Assembly: GCA_016712415.1 (NCBI GenBank)
Contig: JADJRC010000023.1
Span: 13,048 to 77,047 of the forward strand
From: Lewinellaceae bacterium
GTDB lineage: Bacteria > Bacteroidota > Bacteroidia > Chitinophagales > Saprospiraceae
Direction of reading: 5' to 3'
Length of the DNA stretch: 64,000 nt
Shown here one piece after another: positions 1 through 7,878 of the stretch (positions are counted from its first letter, which is position 1; the number at the start of each line of letters is the position of its first letter). Below the pieces are notes generated by a model, which did not search any database, was not told the origin of the DNA, and saw only the letters and a program-made list of their open reading frames with translations. The translations under genes and the position numbers were made by a program.

Positions 1-896
1 CCCAGTCTTAGCGCGGCGCCGAGGATTGTTTCATCTTCAAATGTCTGGAATTCAATACGTTCATTGTTGCCCGTAGCGACGATGGTGTGCGTAACATTCG
101 GGTTGATGACCCGCGAGGGCAGGTTTTTGTCGGGGACGAAGGTTTCTTTGATAATACTGTCGTCGGGGAAATCGAGCACGCGCAGCGTCATGGTAGCCAT
201 GCGCATCAGGGCGGTGGGTGCGCAGAGGTAGAACAGGGTGCTTTTTTTATGGCGTGCGGTAACGGCGGCGCCAAAATACCGGAGCAACTGCTGCTCGAAC
301 AATCCGTTGTTCAGATGCCGGAACAGGGCATGGGCGACATCCTTTTCCCGGCTGAAAAAATAGGTGCACTCAAACCGCCCGGGAAATTCGGCGATCCAGC
401 GGTCAATTTGCGCCTTAAAAATGGTGCTCCGGCTGTCGCGGCTGGCGTACAGGAGCAGGATTTTCGGGGCCTTTGCCTTTGTGCCTGTCTTTTTCGCCGC
501 TAACAGGCATTTCAAATGTCCCATTACCGGGGTGATGCCGCTGCCTGCAGCCAGGTAAACAAGCGTATCTACCGGTCTTTCCGGCAGGAGAAAACGGCCG
601 TTGGCCGGAGTCGCCGGCAGGGTGTCGCCAGGTTCGGCGCGTTTGATCAAGCGGTTGGAATACTCACCGTTGACCACGCGTTTTACCGTAATGGCCGGCA
701 GGTCATCGACGCCGGGACAGGTGCTGAACGAGTAGGCGCGACGTTCCTCCCGGCCATTCCGGTCAAAGATCAGGGAAAGATATTGCCCCGGACGGTAATC
801 GTAGGGTCGACCGTCGGCGGGCTCAAGCGTGAAGGTGTACGCTTCGGGTGTTTCCTGCACCCTTCCGGTTATCCTGAGCAGTCGCTTTTCTTCCAT
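1..896 (-). CDS. Ferredoxin-NADP reductase-like flavoprotein, PaaE/Hmp type (3' end outside window)
   Basis: I translated this strand by hand: 298 codons stay open from the ATG at 896 to the window edge, so the C-terminus is missing. The first 95 residues form an FAD-binding barrel with the RxYS-type motif RAYSFST. An NAD(P)-binding domain follows, with the nucleotide motif AAGSGITPV and the later CAPTALM segment. The last visible residues (about 265-298) look like the start of a plant-type 2Fe-2S ferredoxin domain, but the cluster cysteines lie beyond the edge. The role would be electron transfer from NAD(P)H through FAD to an Fe-S centre serving an oxygenase or similar partner. It starts 22 bases after the flavin monooxygenase stop, which suggests co-transcription. 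The exact partner cannot be told from the window. Confidence 0.85.
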   Translation of the reverse strand, partial: MEEKRLLRITGRVQETPEAYTFTLEPADGRPYDYRPGQYLSLIFDRNGREERRAYSFSTCPGVDDLPAITVKRVVNGEYSNRLIKRAEPGDTLPATPANGRFLLPERPVDTLVYLAAGSGITPVMGHLKCLLAAKKTGTKAKAPKILLLYASRDSRSTIFKAQIDRWIAEFPGRFECTYFFSREKDVAHALFRHLNNGLFEQQLLRYFGAAVTARHKKSTLFYLCAPTALMRMATMTLRVLDFPDDSIIKETFVPDKNLPSRVINPNVTHTIVATGNNERIEFQTFEDETILGAALRL

Positions 897-918
897 ATAT
901 CCGGCCGAAAAGTTAAAA

Positions 919-2205
919 CTAATTGAGTTTTTTCAGTTTATGTAAGTAGGGCAGGTAGTGCACCTCAACGGCATGCCGGGGACTCTTCAAAAATTCCCGT
1001 TCGACCGCGTCGCCCTCGGCATAGGCCAGTGCAGACCATTTGGCCGGCAAGGAGAGTTGTCCCTTGATCAACCGCGCCACGACCCGCGCCTGCGCCTCGG
1101 AAAGTGGCCACACACTGCCCTGAGGCTGTATCAAACCGATAAAAAACAGCGACGGGTGTTCCGGATGAAAGACCCGCAGGTACAACGGTACGTTGGTCGC
1201 ATCTTCCCAGTCGATGAGGCTTTTATCAAAAAACGGGAACCGCATTTTATAACCGGTTGCAGCGATCACCACATCGTATTCGGAAGCGCTTCCATCGCTG
1301 AAATGCACAGTATTGCCCGCTACCCTGCTGATGCCCGGCCGTGGGTGTACTTTACCGTGCCGGATTTTTTCCAGCATTTCTGAGTTGACCGTCGGGTGCG
1401 AGCGGGTAGGCGGAAAATCCGGTTCGGGCAGTCCGTAGTAGCGGTATCGGCCCACCTGAATCCGGATGCTGAGGGTGTGCAGCCAATCCTGCACCTTGCG
1501 CGGCAGCCACAGCATCGAAGCGGCAAAAGTATCCGTGGCTTTGCCGAGGAAAAACTTGGGCACAATGTATTGCGGTGACCGCACACTGATGTCCACGCGT
1601 TCGGCGACACGACTGGACTCCACGGCGCAATCGCAGCCGCTATTGCCTGCGCCCACCACCAACACCCGTTTGCCTGCAAAATCGCGGTTGTGCTTAAAAC
1701 TGTGGGAGTGCAGGTAGCGGCCTGCAAACTGCTCTTTCCACGCGGGATGGCGGGGTACCGAATGGTGACCGTTGGCAACGAGCAGAAAGTCGAACACCTC
1801 TGTCGTGTCGTCGCCAAGATGAAGATGCCAACGCTCGTCGTCGGTCTTTTCGGCGCGTGTTACTTCGGTCTGGAAACGGATGTACCGATTCAGGTCAAAC
1901 TGCCGGGCATAGTCTTCAAAGTATGCCAGTACCTGCCGGTGACTGGGGTAATCGGGGTAATCGGCAGGCATGGGAAAGTCGCTGTAATGCGACAGCCATT
2001 TGCTGCTGATGATATGCGTTGTCTCACACACACTGCTATGACTCTCTGAAGCGGTATAGACCCAGTTGCCGCCGACTCGGTCGCTTTTTTCAAAACACAC
2101 CAGGTTCGTCAGACCGTTTTCGGCCAGTATTTTGACGGCGGCCAGTCCGGAACAACCGGCGCCGATGACGGCTATGCGTGGTGTTGGATTGCTGGATTGT
2201 TGCAT
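919..2205 (-). CDS. Flavin-containing monooxygenase (FMO family)
   Basis: A 428-residue flavoprotein. The N-terminus holds an FAD dinucleotide fold, AVIGAGCSGLAA at residues 12-23, followed by the FEKSDRVGGNW segment. A second Rossmann motif, VVGAGNSGCDCA, would bind NADPH. The stretch FAGRYLHSHSF fits the FMO identifying sequence FxGxxxHxxxF. Family members use NADPH and O2 to oxygenate soft nucleophiles (N or S) or act as Baeyer-Villiger enzymes; the substrate cannot be read here. The length is normal for bacterial FMOs and nothing is broken. The ferredoxin-reductase-like gene follows closely on the same strand. Palindromic repeats separate it from yidD upstream. Confidence 0.9.
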   Translation of the reverse strand: MQQSSNPTPRIAVIGAGCSGLAAVKILAENGLTNLVCFEKSDRVGGNWVYTASESHSSVCETTHIISSKWLSHYSDFPMPADYPDYPSHRQVLAYFEDYARQFDLNRYIRFQTEVTRAEKTDDERWHLHLGDDTTEVFDFLLVANGHHSVPRHPAWKEQFAGRYLHSHSFKHNRDFAGKRVLVVGAGNSGCDCAVESSRVAERVDISVRSPQYIVPKFFLGKATDTFAASMLWLPRKVQDWLHTLSIRIQVGRYRYYGLPEPDFPPTRSHPTVNSEMLEKIRHGKVHPRPGISRVAGNTVHFSDGSASEYDVVIAATGYKMRFPFFDKSLIDWEDATNVPLYLRVFHPEHPSLFFIGLIQPQGSVWPLSEAQARVVARLIKGQLSLPAKWSALAYAEGDAVEREFLKSPRHAVEVHYLPYLHKLKKLN

Positions 2206-2224
2206 TTTCAGATAGATTGTTCAG

Positions 2225-2373
2225 GCAATTGTACGACGGATTTCCAAATCCGTCGAAACGCCGCACAGAAAACGGACCGGAGGTCCGCAGTACAGTGCCG
2301 GCAATTGTACGACGGATTTCCAAATCCGTCGAAACGCCGCACGGAAAACGGACCTGGAGGTCCGCGGTACAGT
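2225..2373. repeat. Two direct copies of a ~73-bp REP-like palindromic unit
   Basis: Two nearly identical units (2225-2296 and 2301-2373) lie head to tail between yidD and the monooxygenase gene. Each contains the perfect palindrome GACGGATTTCCAAATCCGTC and a second short inverted repeat around GGACCTGGAGGTCC, and ends in GTACAGT. They differ at only a few bases. The unit resembles hairpins at 10640-10716 and 34506-34578, so it is probably a dispersed intergenic family in this genome. Confidence 0.8.
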
Positions 2374-2376
2374 CAA

Positions 2377-2616
2377 TCACGCCTCTGTCTTTTTCGGCAC
2401 CGGATCGTGCATGGGGTGATTGCTCCAGGGGTGACAACGCAGGATGCGTTTCACCGCAAGGTAGGTACCCTTGAACACCCCCCATTCCTCAATGGCTTCG
2501 ATGGCGTACGACGAGCAGGTCGGCCGGTAGCGGCATTTGCTGGCCCCCAGCAACGGCGACAGCGTGTACTGGTAGAGGCGGATGGGAAGGATGAGGAGTT
2601 GTTTAATGAGCCACAT
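2377..2616 (-). CDS. yidD: Membrane protein insertion efficiency factor YidD
   Basis: A 79-residue protein of the YidD family (haemolytic domain, PF01809). The N-terminal amphipathic segment MWLIKQLLILPIRLYQYTLS and the family signature around CRYRPTCSSYAIEAI are plain, followed by the basic RILRCHPWSNH segment. YidD sits at the inner face of the cytoplasmic membrane and assists YidC-dependent insertion. The gene is often next to rnpA, rpmH or yidC; here none of these is nearby, so it is a dispersed copy. The length is typical (about 70-90 residues) and the start follows the family pattern. Confidence 0.93.
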   Translation of the reverse strand: MWLIKQLLILPIRLYQYTLSPLLGASKCRYRPTCSSYAIEAIEEWGVFKGTYLAVKRILRCHPWSNHPMHDPVPKKTEA

Positions 2617-2640
2617 AATGTATGGATTGGCGGGGCTGCA

Positions 2641-2671
2641 TTCATCAGATGGTTTGAAGCCATCTGATGAA
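2641..2671. repeat. Perfect 12-bp hairpin after the response regulator gene
   Basis: TTCATCAGATGG and its exact reverse complement are separated by a 7-base loop. The hairpin lies just downstream of the regulator stop codon on the minus strand and before yidD. No T-run follows, so an intrinsic terminator is uncertain; it may instead be an mRNA-stabilising or REP-like hairpin. Confidence 0.6.
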
Positions 2672-2676
2672 TAGAT

Positions 2677-3360
2677 TTACATGGTAAATTTATACCCCAC
2701 TCCCCTGATCGAGTGAAAATAACGTGGATTTTTCGGGTCCTCTTCAAAGTATTTGCGGAAAGCGAGGATAAAATTGTCGATTGTGCGGGTGCTGGGGAAC
2801 ACGTCGTAACCCCATACGGCCTGCAGAATCTGGTTTCGGCTGACCACTTCATTTTTTCGCTCGACGAGCAATTTTAGCAGCATGGCCTCTTTTTTGGTCA
2901 GCATCTGCTGTTCGTTGCGGTACGTAGTCGCCTCGAAGGTCTCAAAGTTGACCTTGTTGTTGCCAAACTCGAACACCTCCAGCGATTCGCCTTTTATGCG
3001 CTGGCTCCGGCGCAACAGGTTGCTGACACGCAGGAGCAGTTCTTCGAGGTTAAACGGCTTGGTCAGGTAATCGTCGGCGCCTTTTTTCAGTCCGGTGATG
3101 CGGTCTTGCGCCATATCCTTGGCCGTCAGGATGAGGATCGGCGTTTCGTTATTGGTCAGGCGCACCTGCTCGGTGATGGAAAAACCGTCCACATCAGGCA
3201 GCATGACATCGAGCAGGAGCAGGTCGAAATGCTGCCCGCCGATATATTCCATGGCTTTTTTGCCGTTGCCGGTGGCGACGACCTCGTAACCCTCGAGTTC
3301 GAGGTTCAGTTTGACGGCGTCGCGGATAGATTCTTCGTCTTCAACAAGTAGGATGCGCAT
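2677..3360 (-). CDS. OmpR/PhoB-family response regulator
   Basis: A 227-residue two-domain regulator. The receiver domain (residues 1-118) has the acidic pair near D8, the phospho-acceptor D51 in LLLLDVMLPD, and the conserved lysine in YLTKPF. The C-terminal winged-helix DNA-binding domain (about 130-227) ends in RYFHSIRGVGYKF, the usual OmpR wing. It would bind direct-repeat DNA once phosphorylated by a sensor kinase. No kinase gene is adjacent, which is unusual for this class and makes it an orphan within the window. The start codon lies only one base from a long heptamer repeat field, so its promoter must be inside or beyond that field. Confidence 0.92.
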   Translation of the reverse strand: MRILLVEDEESIRDAVKLNLELEGYEVVATGNGKKAMEYIGGQHFDLLLLDVMLPDVDGFSITEQVRLTNNETPILILTAKDMAQDRITGLKKGADDYLTKPFNLEELLLRVSNLLRRSQRIKGESLEVFEFGNNKVNFETFEATTYRNEQQMLTKKEAMLLKLLVERKNEVVSRNQILQAVWGYDVFPSTRTIDNFILAFRKYFEEDPKNPRYFHSIRGVGYKFTM

Positions 3361-3361
3361 A

Positions 3362-3577
3362 GGTAAGTGGTAAGTGGTAAGTGGTAAGTGGTAAGTGTTT
3401 AGTGATAAGTGATAAGTGTTTAGTGATAAGTGTTTTGTGTTAAGTGATAAGTGATAAGTGATAAGTGATAAGTGATAAGTGATAAGTGTTTAGTGTTTAG
3501 TGATTAGTGATAAAGTGGGTGATAAAGTGATAAGTGTTGGGGTGTGTTTAGTGATAAAGTGATAAGTGTTTAGTGTT
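3362..3577. repeat. Heptamer word array (GATAAGT/GTAAGTG) upstream of the response regulator
   Basis: About 215 bases consist almost entirely of variants of GATAAGT, GTGGTAAGT and GTTTAGT, including a run of six or more perfect 7-base repeats near 3445-3486. It begins one base from the start codon of the regulator on the minus strand. The bases between it and the inverted partner (3578-3791) show no gene or clear signal. Confidence 0.9.
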
Positions 3578-3791
3578 GTGGGGGCGATACCAATAAATTT
3601 AACATGTTCTAAACTTTGCCTGTAGTGGCGTCCGGCAGACATACTGTTTCGACTTACCACTGTTTAACAGGCACAGGTAATAACAGTTTGAAATACAGCG
3701 ATAAATACGTTACTGGCTGCATTTTCAGGCATTCCCATAGCATTCTGGCGGCCCAGAATCAGCCAACATAACCCCCAACCCCACCAACTCA

Positions 3792-3843
3792 ACACTTATC
3801 ACTTATCACTAAACACTTACCACTTATCACTTACCACTTACCA
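3792..3843. repeat. Inverted partner of the heptamer array
   Basis: This stretch is built from CACTTATC, CACTTACC and ACTAAACA words, the reverse complement of the words at 3362-3577. The two fields could pair as the arms of a very large stem with a ~215-base loop. It ends directly at the stop codon of the dehydrogenase gene (3845). Confidence 0.85.
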
Positions 3844-3844
3844 C

Positions 3845-5053
3845 TCAATCCATCCCCAACTCACCATCTACCTGCTCATGCCACTGCAACCCATCCATGT
3901 TCAGCCGCGCCATAAACGGATCGGGGTTGAACTCTTCCACGTTGAACACGCCTTTGCCGCTCCATTTGCCTTCGAGGATCATGCGCGCGCCGATCATGGC
4001 GGGCACGCCGGTGGTGTAGCTCACCGCCTGGGTGCCGGTCTCTTTATATGCGGCCTGGTGACTGCAATTATTCCACACGTAGTAGGTGCGCGGTTTGCCG
4101 TCTTTCACACCTTTGATGCGGCAGCCGATGCTGGTAAAGCCGGTGTAATTGGTGCCGAGTTCTTCCGGCGCCGGCAAAACGGCTTTGAGAAACTGGAGCG
4201 GCACAATATCCACGCCTTTGTAGCGGATGGGCTCGATACCCGCCATGCCGATGTTCTGGATGACGCGCAGGTGCGTCAGGTATGCTTCGCTGAAGGTCAT
4301 CCAAAAGCGGGCGCGGCGCAGCGTAGGGAAGTTTTTGACGAGACTTTCGAGTTCCTCGTGGTAGATGGGGTACGACCGTTTGGGTCCTATTTCCGGGTAG
4401 TCAATGTCTTTCCATATTTCGTGCGGCTCGGTTTCGATCCATTGCCCGTCCTGCCAGTATTTGCCTTTCTGCGTCACCTCGCGGATGTTGATCTCCGGGT
4501 TAAAGTTGGTGGCAAACGCCTTGCCGTGGCTGCCGGCGTTGGCATCCACGATGTCGAGTTCGTGTATTTCGTCGAAGTAGTGTTTGGCGGCGTAGGCGGT
4601 GAATACACTTGTCACCCCGGGGTCGAAACCGCAGCCCAGCAGGGCCAGAATGCCCTTCTTTTTGTAGCGGTCCTGGTATGCCCATTGCCAGGAATATTCA
4701 AACTTGGCCACTTCCTTTGGCTCGTAATTCGCCGTATCCATGTAGTTCACCCCCGTTTCGAGGCAGGCATCCATGATGGGAAGGTCCTGGTACGGCAGGG
4801 CGACGTTGATCACGAGATCAGGCTTGAACTTGTGGATCAGCGCGACGGTTTGCGGTATCACATCGGCATCGACCCTTGCGGTTTTGATCTTTTTCCCGCC
4901 GTAAGCCTTGTGAATGGCGTCGGCGATGGCGTCGCACTTCTTTTTGGTGCGGCTGGCAAGCATGATCTCGCCGAATACGTCGCGGTGCTGGGCGCATTTA
5001 TAAGCAACTACGCGGCCTACCCCCCCCGCGCCGATAATGAGAACTCTGGACAT
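3845..5053 (-). CDS. Carboxynorspermidine/saccharopine dehydrogenase family protein
   Basis: A 402-residue enzyme with an N-terminal NADP Rossmann motif, IIGAGGVGRV, at residues 6-15, and a saccharopine-dehydrogenase-like C-terminal domain. The long match in pattern to carboxynorspermidine dehydrogenase (LYS1-type, for example NVALPYQDLPIMDACLETGV, ALLGCGFDPGVTSVF and YYVWNNCSHQ, each as short blocks) makes this the best call. It would reductively condense diaminobutyrate/diaminopropane-type aldehydes with a diamine in alternative polyamine synthesis. The decarboxylase partner is not in the window. A TACTTTTG -7 element lies about 40 bases upstream of the start (5093-5100, minus strand), but I see no good -33 TTG. 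Confidence 0.85.
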   Translation of the reverse strand: MSRVLIIGAGGVGRVVAYKCAQHRDVFGEIMLASRTKKKCDAIADAIHKAYGGKKIKTARVDADVIPQTVALIHKFKPDLVINVALPYQDLPIMDACLETGVNYMDTANYEPKEVAKFEYSWQWAYQDRYKKKGILALLGCGFDPGVTSVFTAYAAKHYFDEIHELDIVDANAGSHGKAFATNFNPEINIREVTQKGKYWQDGQWIETEPHEIWKDIDYPEIGPKRSYPIYHEELESLVKNFPTLRRARFWMTFSEAYLTHLRVIQNIGMAGIEPIRYKGVDIVPLQFLKAVLPAPEELGTNYTGFTSIGCRIKGVKDGKPRTYYVWNNCSHQAAYKETGTQAVSYTTGVPAMIGARMILEGKWSGKGVFNVEEFNPDPFMARLNMDGLQWHEQVDGELGMD

Positions 5054-5152
5054 GTTTGTTTAGTTTGAAGTATAATATCTGGCGTTGGGGGGCAAAAGTA
5101 TGGAAAACGGGTATTTTTGGGCGTGTAGAATCCATTAATTACAAGTCAATTC

Positions 5153-5869
5153 ATGTTGCAACGTATATTTATTTCAGGAACATTGTTTATGCTGTCGATC
5201 ATCGGTATCGGCATGTGCATGATCCAGCGATCCTGCGGGCCTACCTGGTTCAGGCCTGTAGAGGTGCAGGTTACACCGCTGGCCCTGCCTCCCGGCTCCT
5301 GTGTTCCCGACACGACGGGTATCGTTTATCCGGGTCAAGCATTCGGTTTTGCCCTGCATTTTTGCAACAGTTACACGGCAGCGGCGGCAGTCGAACCCGG
5401 CATTTTGGGCATTGCGGATACGCTCACGGGATTTTCAATACTGGCGCCCGGCGCATACGGGGACTGGCAGGATGTGTCCGGCGATTTTTATTACGGCCTG
5501 CCCGGCGGGTGCAGCGAAATCGGGAATTCCGATACCTTTGACCATTTCCGGGGCCGGTTTTCCTGCGCGTGGATGTACCAGACGCCCGGTCGCGCTGAAA
5601 AACAAAGTAAAATCGACGCTTTTGTGCGGTTTTTCAACCAAATTGGGAAGCATAAAACATCGGCGCGTCCGTATCCGACCACCGGGCTCCAGGTCGAACA
5701 CGCCGATTTTACCTTTTGGGCAACACCGGCATTTTTAGTCAGGCACCCCGAACCTGTTTTGAAAATTGTAATAAGTACCGCCTCCGGCAAACATTGGAGC
5801 AACATGCTTCGTTTCACGCGGGCAACATGGAATAATGCTGCCGAAAAACCCGAACGCACTCAAAACTGA
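5153..5869 (+). CDS. Secreted or membrane-anchored protein of unknown function
   Basis: A 238-residue protein I cannot place in a family. The N-terminus has a hydrophobic signal/anchor (about residues 5-25, ending near MCMIQRSCG), so a periplasmic or surface location is likely. The rest is rich in glycine and aromatic residues and contains six or more cysteines, which could form disulfides outside the cytoplasm. The stop codon is separated from the exonuclease III start by a single base, so the two are probably co-transcribed, although no functional link is evident. An earlier start is not available in frame. Confidence 0.6.
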   Translation: MLQRIFISGTLFMLSIIGIGMCMIQRSCGPTWFRPVEVQVTPLALPPGSCVPDTTGIVYPGQAFGFALHFCNSYTAAAAVEPGILGIADTLTGFSILAPGAYGDWQDVSGDFYYGLPGGCSEIGNSDTFDHFRGRFSCAWMYQTPGRAEKQSKIDAFVRFFNQIGKHKTSARPYPTTGLQVEHADFTFWATPAFLVRHPEPVLKIVISTASGKHWSNMLRFTRATWNNAAEKPERTQN

Positions 5870-5870
5870 T

Positions 5871-6633
5871 ATGCTCGACATCATTTCATACAACGTAAAC
5901 GGCATCCGATCGGCCATCAGCAAAAGTTTCTGGGAATGGATGGCACAGGAAAAACCCGACATCGTTTGTCTTCAGGAAACCAAGGCCCTGCCTTCCGACG
6001 TGCCGATTCTCGAACTGGAGGCCATGGGCTACGCATTGCTGGCATTCTGCCGAAAAAGGATACAGCGGCGTGGCTACTTTCTCCAGAAAAGCGCCGGACC
6101 AAATTGTTGTGGGCTGCGGCATCGACCGCTACGACCGGGAAGGGCGTATCCTGCGCACCGATTTCGGCGACTGGAGCCTGCTCAACTGTTATTTCCCCTC
6201 GGGCACGACGGGTGAAGAGCGGCAGGCATTTAAAATGGAATTCCTGGACGATTTTTACCAGTGGGTAGAGGCGTTAAAACGCGAGCGCCCCAACCTGATC
6301 ATCGTCGGCGACTACAATATTGCCCATCGGGAAATAGATATTCACGACCCGAAAGGGAATAAAAACAGCAGCGGTTTTCTGCCCGAAGAGCGTGCCTGGC
6401 TCGGCAAATGGTTCGACAGCGGCTTCACCGACGCTTTCCGGTACAAAAACCCGGACCTGGTGGAATACAGCTGGTGGAGTTTCCGCGCCGGCGCCCGCGG
6501 CAACAACAAGGGCTGGCGCATTGACTACCAGTCGGTTACCGACAACCTGAAGGAAAAAATTGCCGATGCCCGGCAACTCACCTCGGTCATGCACTCCGAC
6601 CACTGCCCGGTCTGGATGAAAATTGACCTTTAA
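5871..6633 (+). CDS. xth: Exodeoxyribonuclease III (frameshifted)
   Basis: The AP-endonuclease/exonuclease III fold is clear across two frames. The first frame gives ISYNVNGIRSA and CLQETKA (metal-binding Glu). The second gives YSGVATFSRK, VVGDYNIAHREID (catalytic Asp/Asn), RIDYQSVTDN and the closing SDHCPVW (catalytic His). The frame changes near 6034-6040, in the sequence GCATTGCTGG, before the expected WHSAEK segment. Removing one base or adding two there gives about 253-254 residues, normal for the family. No homopolymer is at the join, unlike other frameshifts in this window, so real decay or a sequence error are both possible. The enzyme would act in base-excision repair. Confidence 0.85.
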
Positions 6634-6651
6634 GATTAATTATTACCTTTG
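6623..6651 (+). promoter_or_regulatory. Bacteroidota-type promoter for lpxD
   Basis: TTG at 6623-6625 and TACCTTTG at 6644-6651 are separated by 18 bases, a fit to the TTG/TAnnTTTG form. The predicted transcript would start near 6658, about 45 bases before the lpxD ATG. It overlaps the end of the exonuclease gene. Confidence 0.55.
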
Positions 6652-6703
6652 CCAAATTCCCCCAAACCGTATTCGTCTCACAGATTTGCCCATATATTCC
6701 GGC

Positions 6704-7744
6704 ATGAAATTCACTGCCGCCCAACTCGCTCAACTCCTGAACGGCTCGCTCGAAGGCGACCCGGATGTCATTGTCAGTCGCGCCGCCCGGATTGAAGAGG
6801 CAGGTGAAGGCGATTTTGCATTTCTGGACAACTCCAAATACGAGCCTTTTATCTACAAAACGAAGGCCTCGGTACTGCTGGTAGGCAAAACCTTCCAGCC
6901 CGCTCATCCGGTCAAACCGACCCTTGTCAAGGTGGAAAATGTGCGCGACAGCCTCGCTTACCTGCTCCAACTGGTCGACAAGGTGAACCACTCGAACGGC
7001 GCCGAAGCATCCGGCGAAGTATCTGTCCACGCCAGCGCCAAGGTGGGCGTAGGCACCACCATCGGTACCTACTCCGTCATCGAGGAGGGCGCCGTGATCG
7101 GCAACAACTGTATCATTTATCCGCAGGTGTTCATCGGCCGCAACGTGCACATCGGCGACAACTGCCTGCTGTTTCCGGGCGTCCGGATTCACTTCGACTG
7201 CGTGGTTGGCGACAACTGTACCATACACGCCAACGCAGTGATTGGCGCCGACGGCTTCGGCTTTGCACCGCAGGACGACAATTCGTGGAAAAAAGTGCCG
7301 CAGGTCGGCAACGTCATCCTGGAAAACAATGTGGAGATCGGCGCCTGCACCTGTGTCGACCGCGCCGCCATCGGCAGCACAGTGATCCGGCAGGGCGCCA
7401 AACTCGACAACCTGATCCACATCGCCCACAATGCCGAAGTGGGCAAAAACACTGCTCTGGCGGCACAAGCCGGTGTAGCGGGCAGCACCCGCATCGGTGA
7501 AAACTGCCAGATCGGCGGGCAGGTCGGCTTCGCCGGCCACCTCACGATCGCCGACGGCACCCGCATCCAGGCGCAAAGCGGCCTGAGTTCCAACGTGACC
7601 AAACCCAATACAGCCCTGTTCGGCAGTCCCGCCATCGGCTACAAGGATTTTATCCGCTCCCACGTGGTGTTCAAACAACTGCCCGATTTGCAGAAAAAAG
7701 TGCTGGAACTGGAGAAGCGGTTGAAGGCGTTGGAGGGGGAGTAA
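6704..7744 (+). CDS. lpxD: UDP-3-O-acylglucosamine N-acyltransferase LpxD
   Basis: From the ATG at 6704 the product has 346 residues and starts MKFTAAQLAQLL, the normal LpxD N-terminus; the longer open frame from 6623 adds 27 residues with no family support. An N-terminal uridine-binding domain is followed by a long left-handed beta-helix of hexapeptide repeats (IGTYSVIEEGAVIG and similar). The catalytic histidine is in LIHIAHNAEVG. A C-terminal helix ends in LEKRLKALEGE. It transfers the second 3-hydroxyacyl chain in lipid A synthesis at the cytoplasmic membrane. Here it stands apart from lpxA/lpxC. Confidence 0.95.
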   Translation: MKFTAAQLAQLLNGSLEGDPDVIVSRAARIEEAGEGDFAFLDNSKYEPFIYKTKASVLLVGKTFQPAHPVKPTLVKVENVRDSLAYLLQLVDKVNHSNGAEASGEVSVHASAKVGVGTTIGTYSVIEEGAVIGNNCIIYPQVFIGRNVHIGDNCLLFPGVRIHFDCVVGDNCTIHANAVIGADGFGFAPQDDNSWKKVPQVGNVILENNVEIGACTCVDRAAIGSTVIRQGAKLDNLIHIAHNAEVGKNTALAAQAGVAGSTRIGENCQIGGQVGFAGHLTIADGTRIQAQSGLSSNVTKPNTALFGSPAIGYKDFIRSHVVFKQLPDLQKKVLELEKRLKALEGE

Positions 7745-7825
7745 GGCGCCCAACATCATATACAGGTGCAGACAAGGACGACTCAAGCCTACCGTTCCTT
7801 TCCACTAATTTGGGAAAAATGCGCA

Positions 7826-7868
7826 ACCCGCAACCTCCGCAACCCTCAACCCCCTTAACCCGCAACCA
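7826..7868. repeat. CAACCC word array before thiL
   Basis: A short field of CAACCCG, CAACCTC and CAACCCT words ends about 10 bases before the thiL start codon. It resembles in style, though not in sequence, the arrays before the OmpR regulator, metG and ltaE. Confidence 0.6.
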
Positions 7869-7878
7869 CTTTAAAATT

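Noticed and set aside
87..926. Two open frames on the plus strand
   Set aside because: The minus strand holds an unbroken ferredoxin reductase frame with clear FAD and NAD motifs.
3362..3577. CRISPR or transposon end
   Set aside because: The words are only 7-9 bases, contiguous and variable; no spacer and no transposase.
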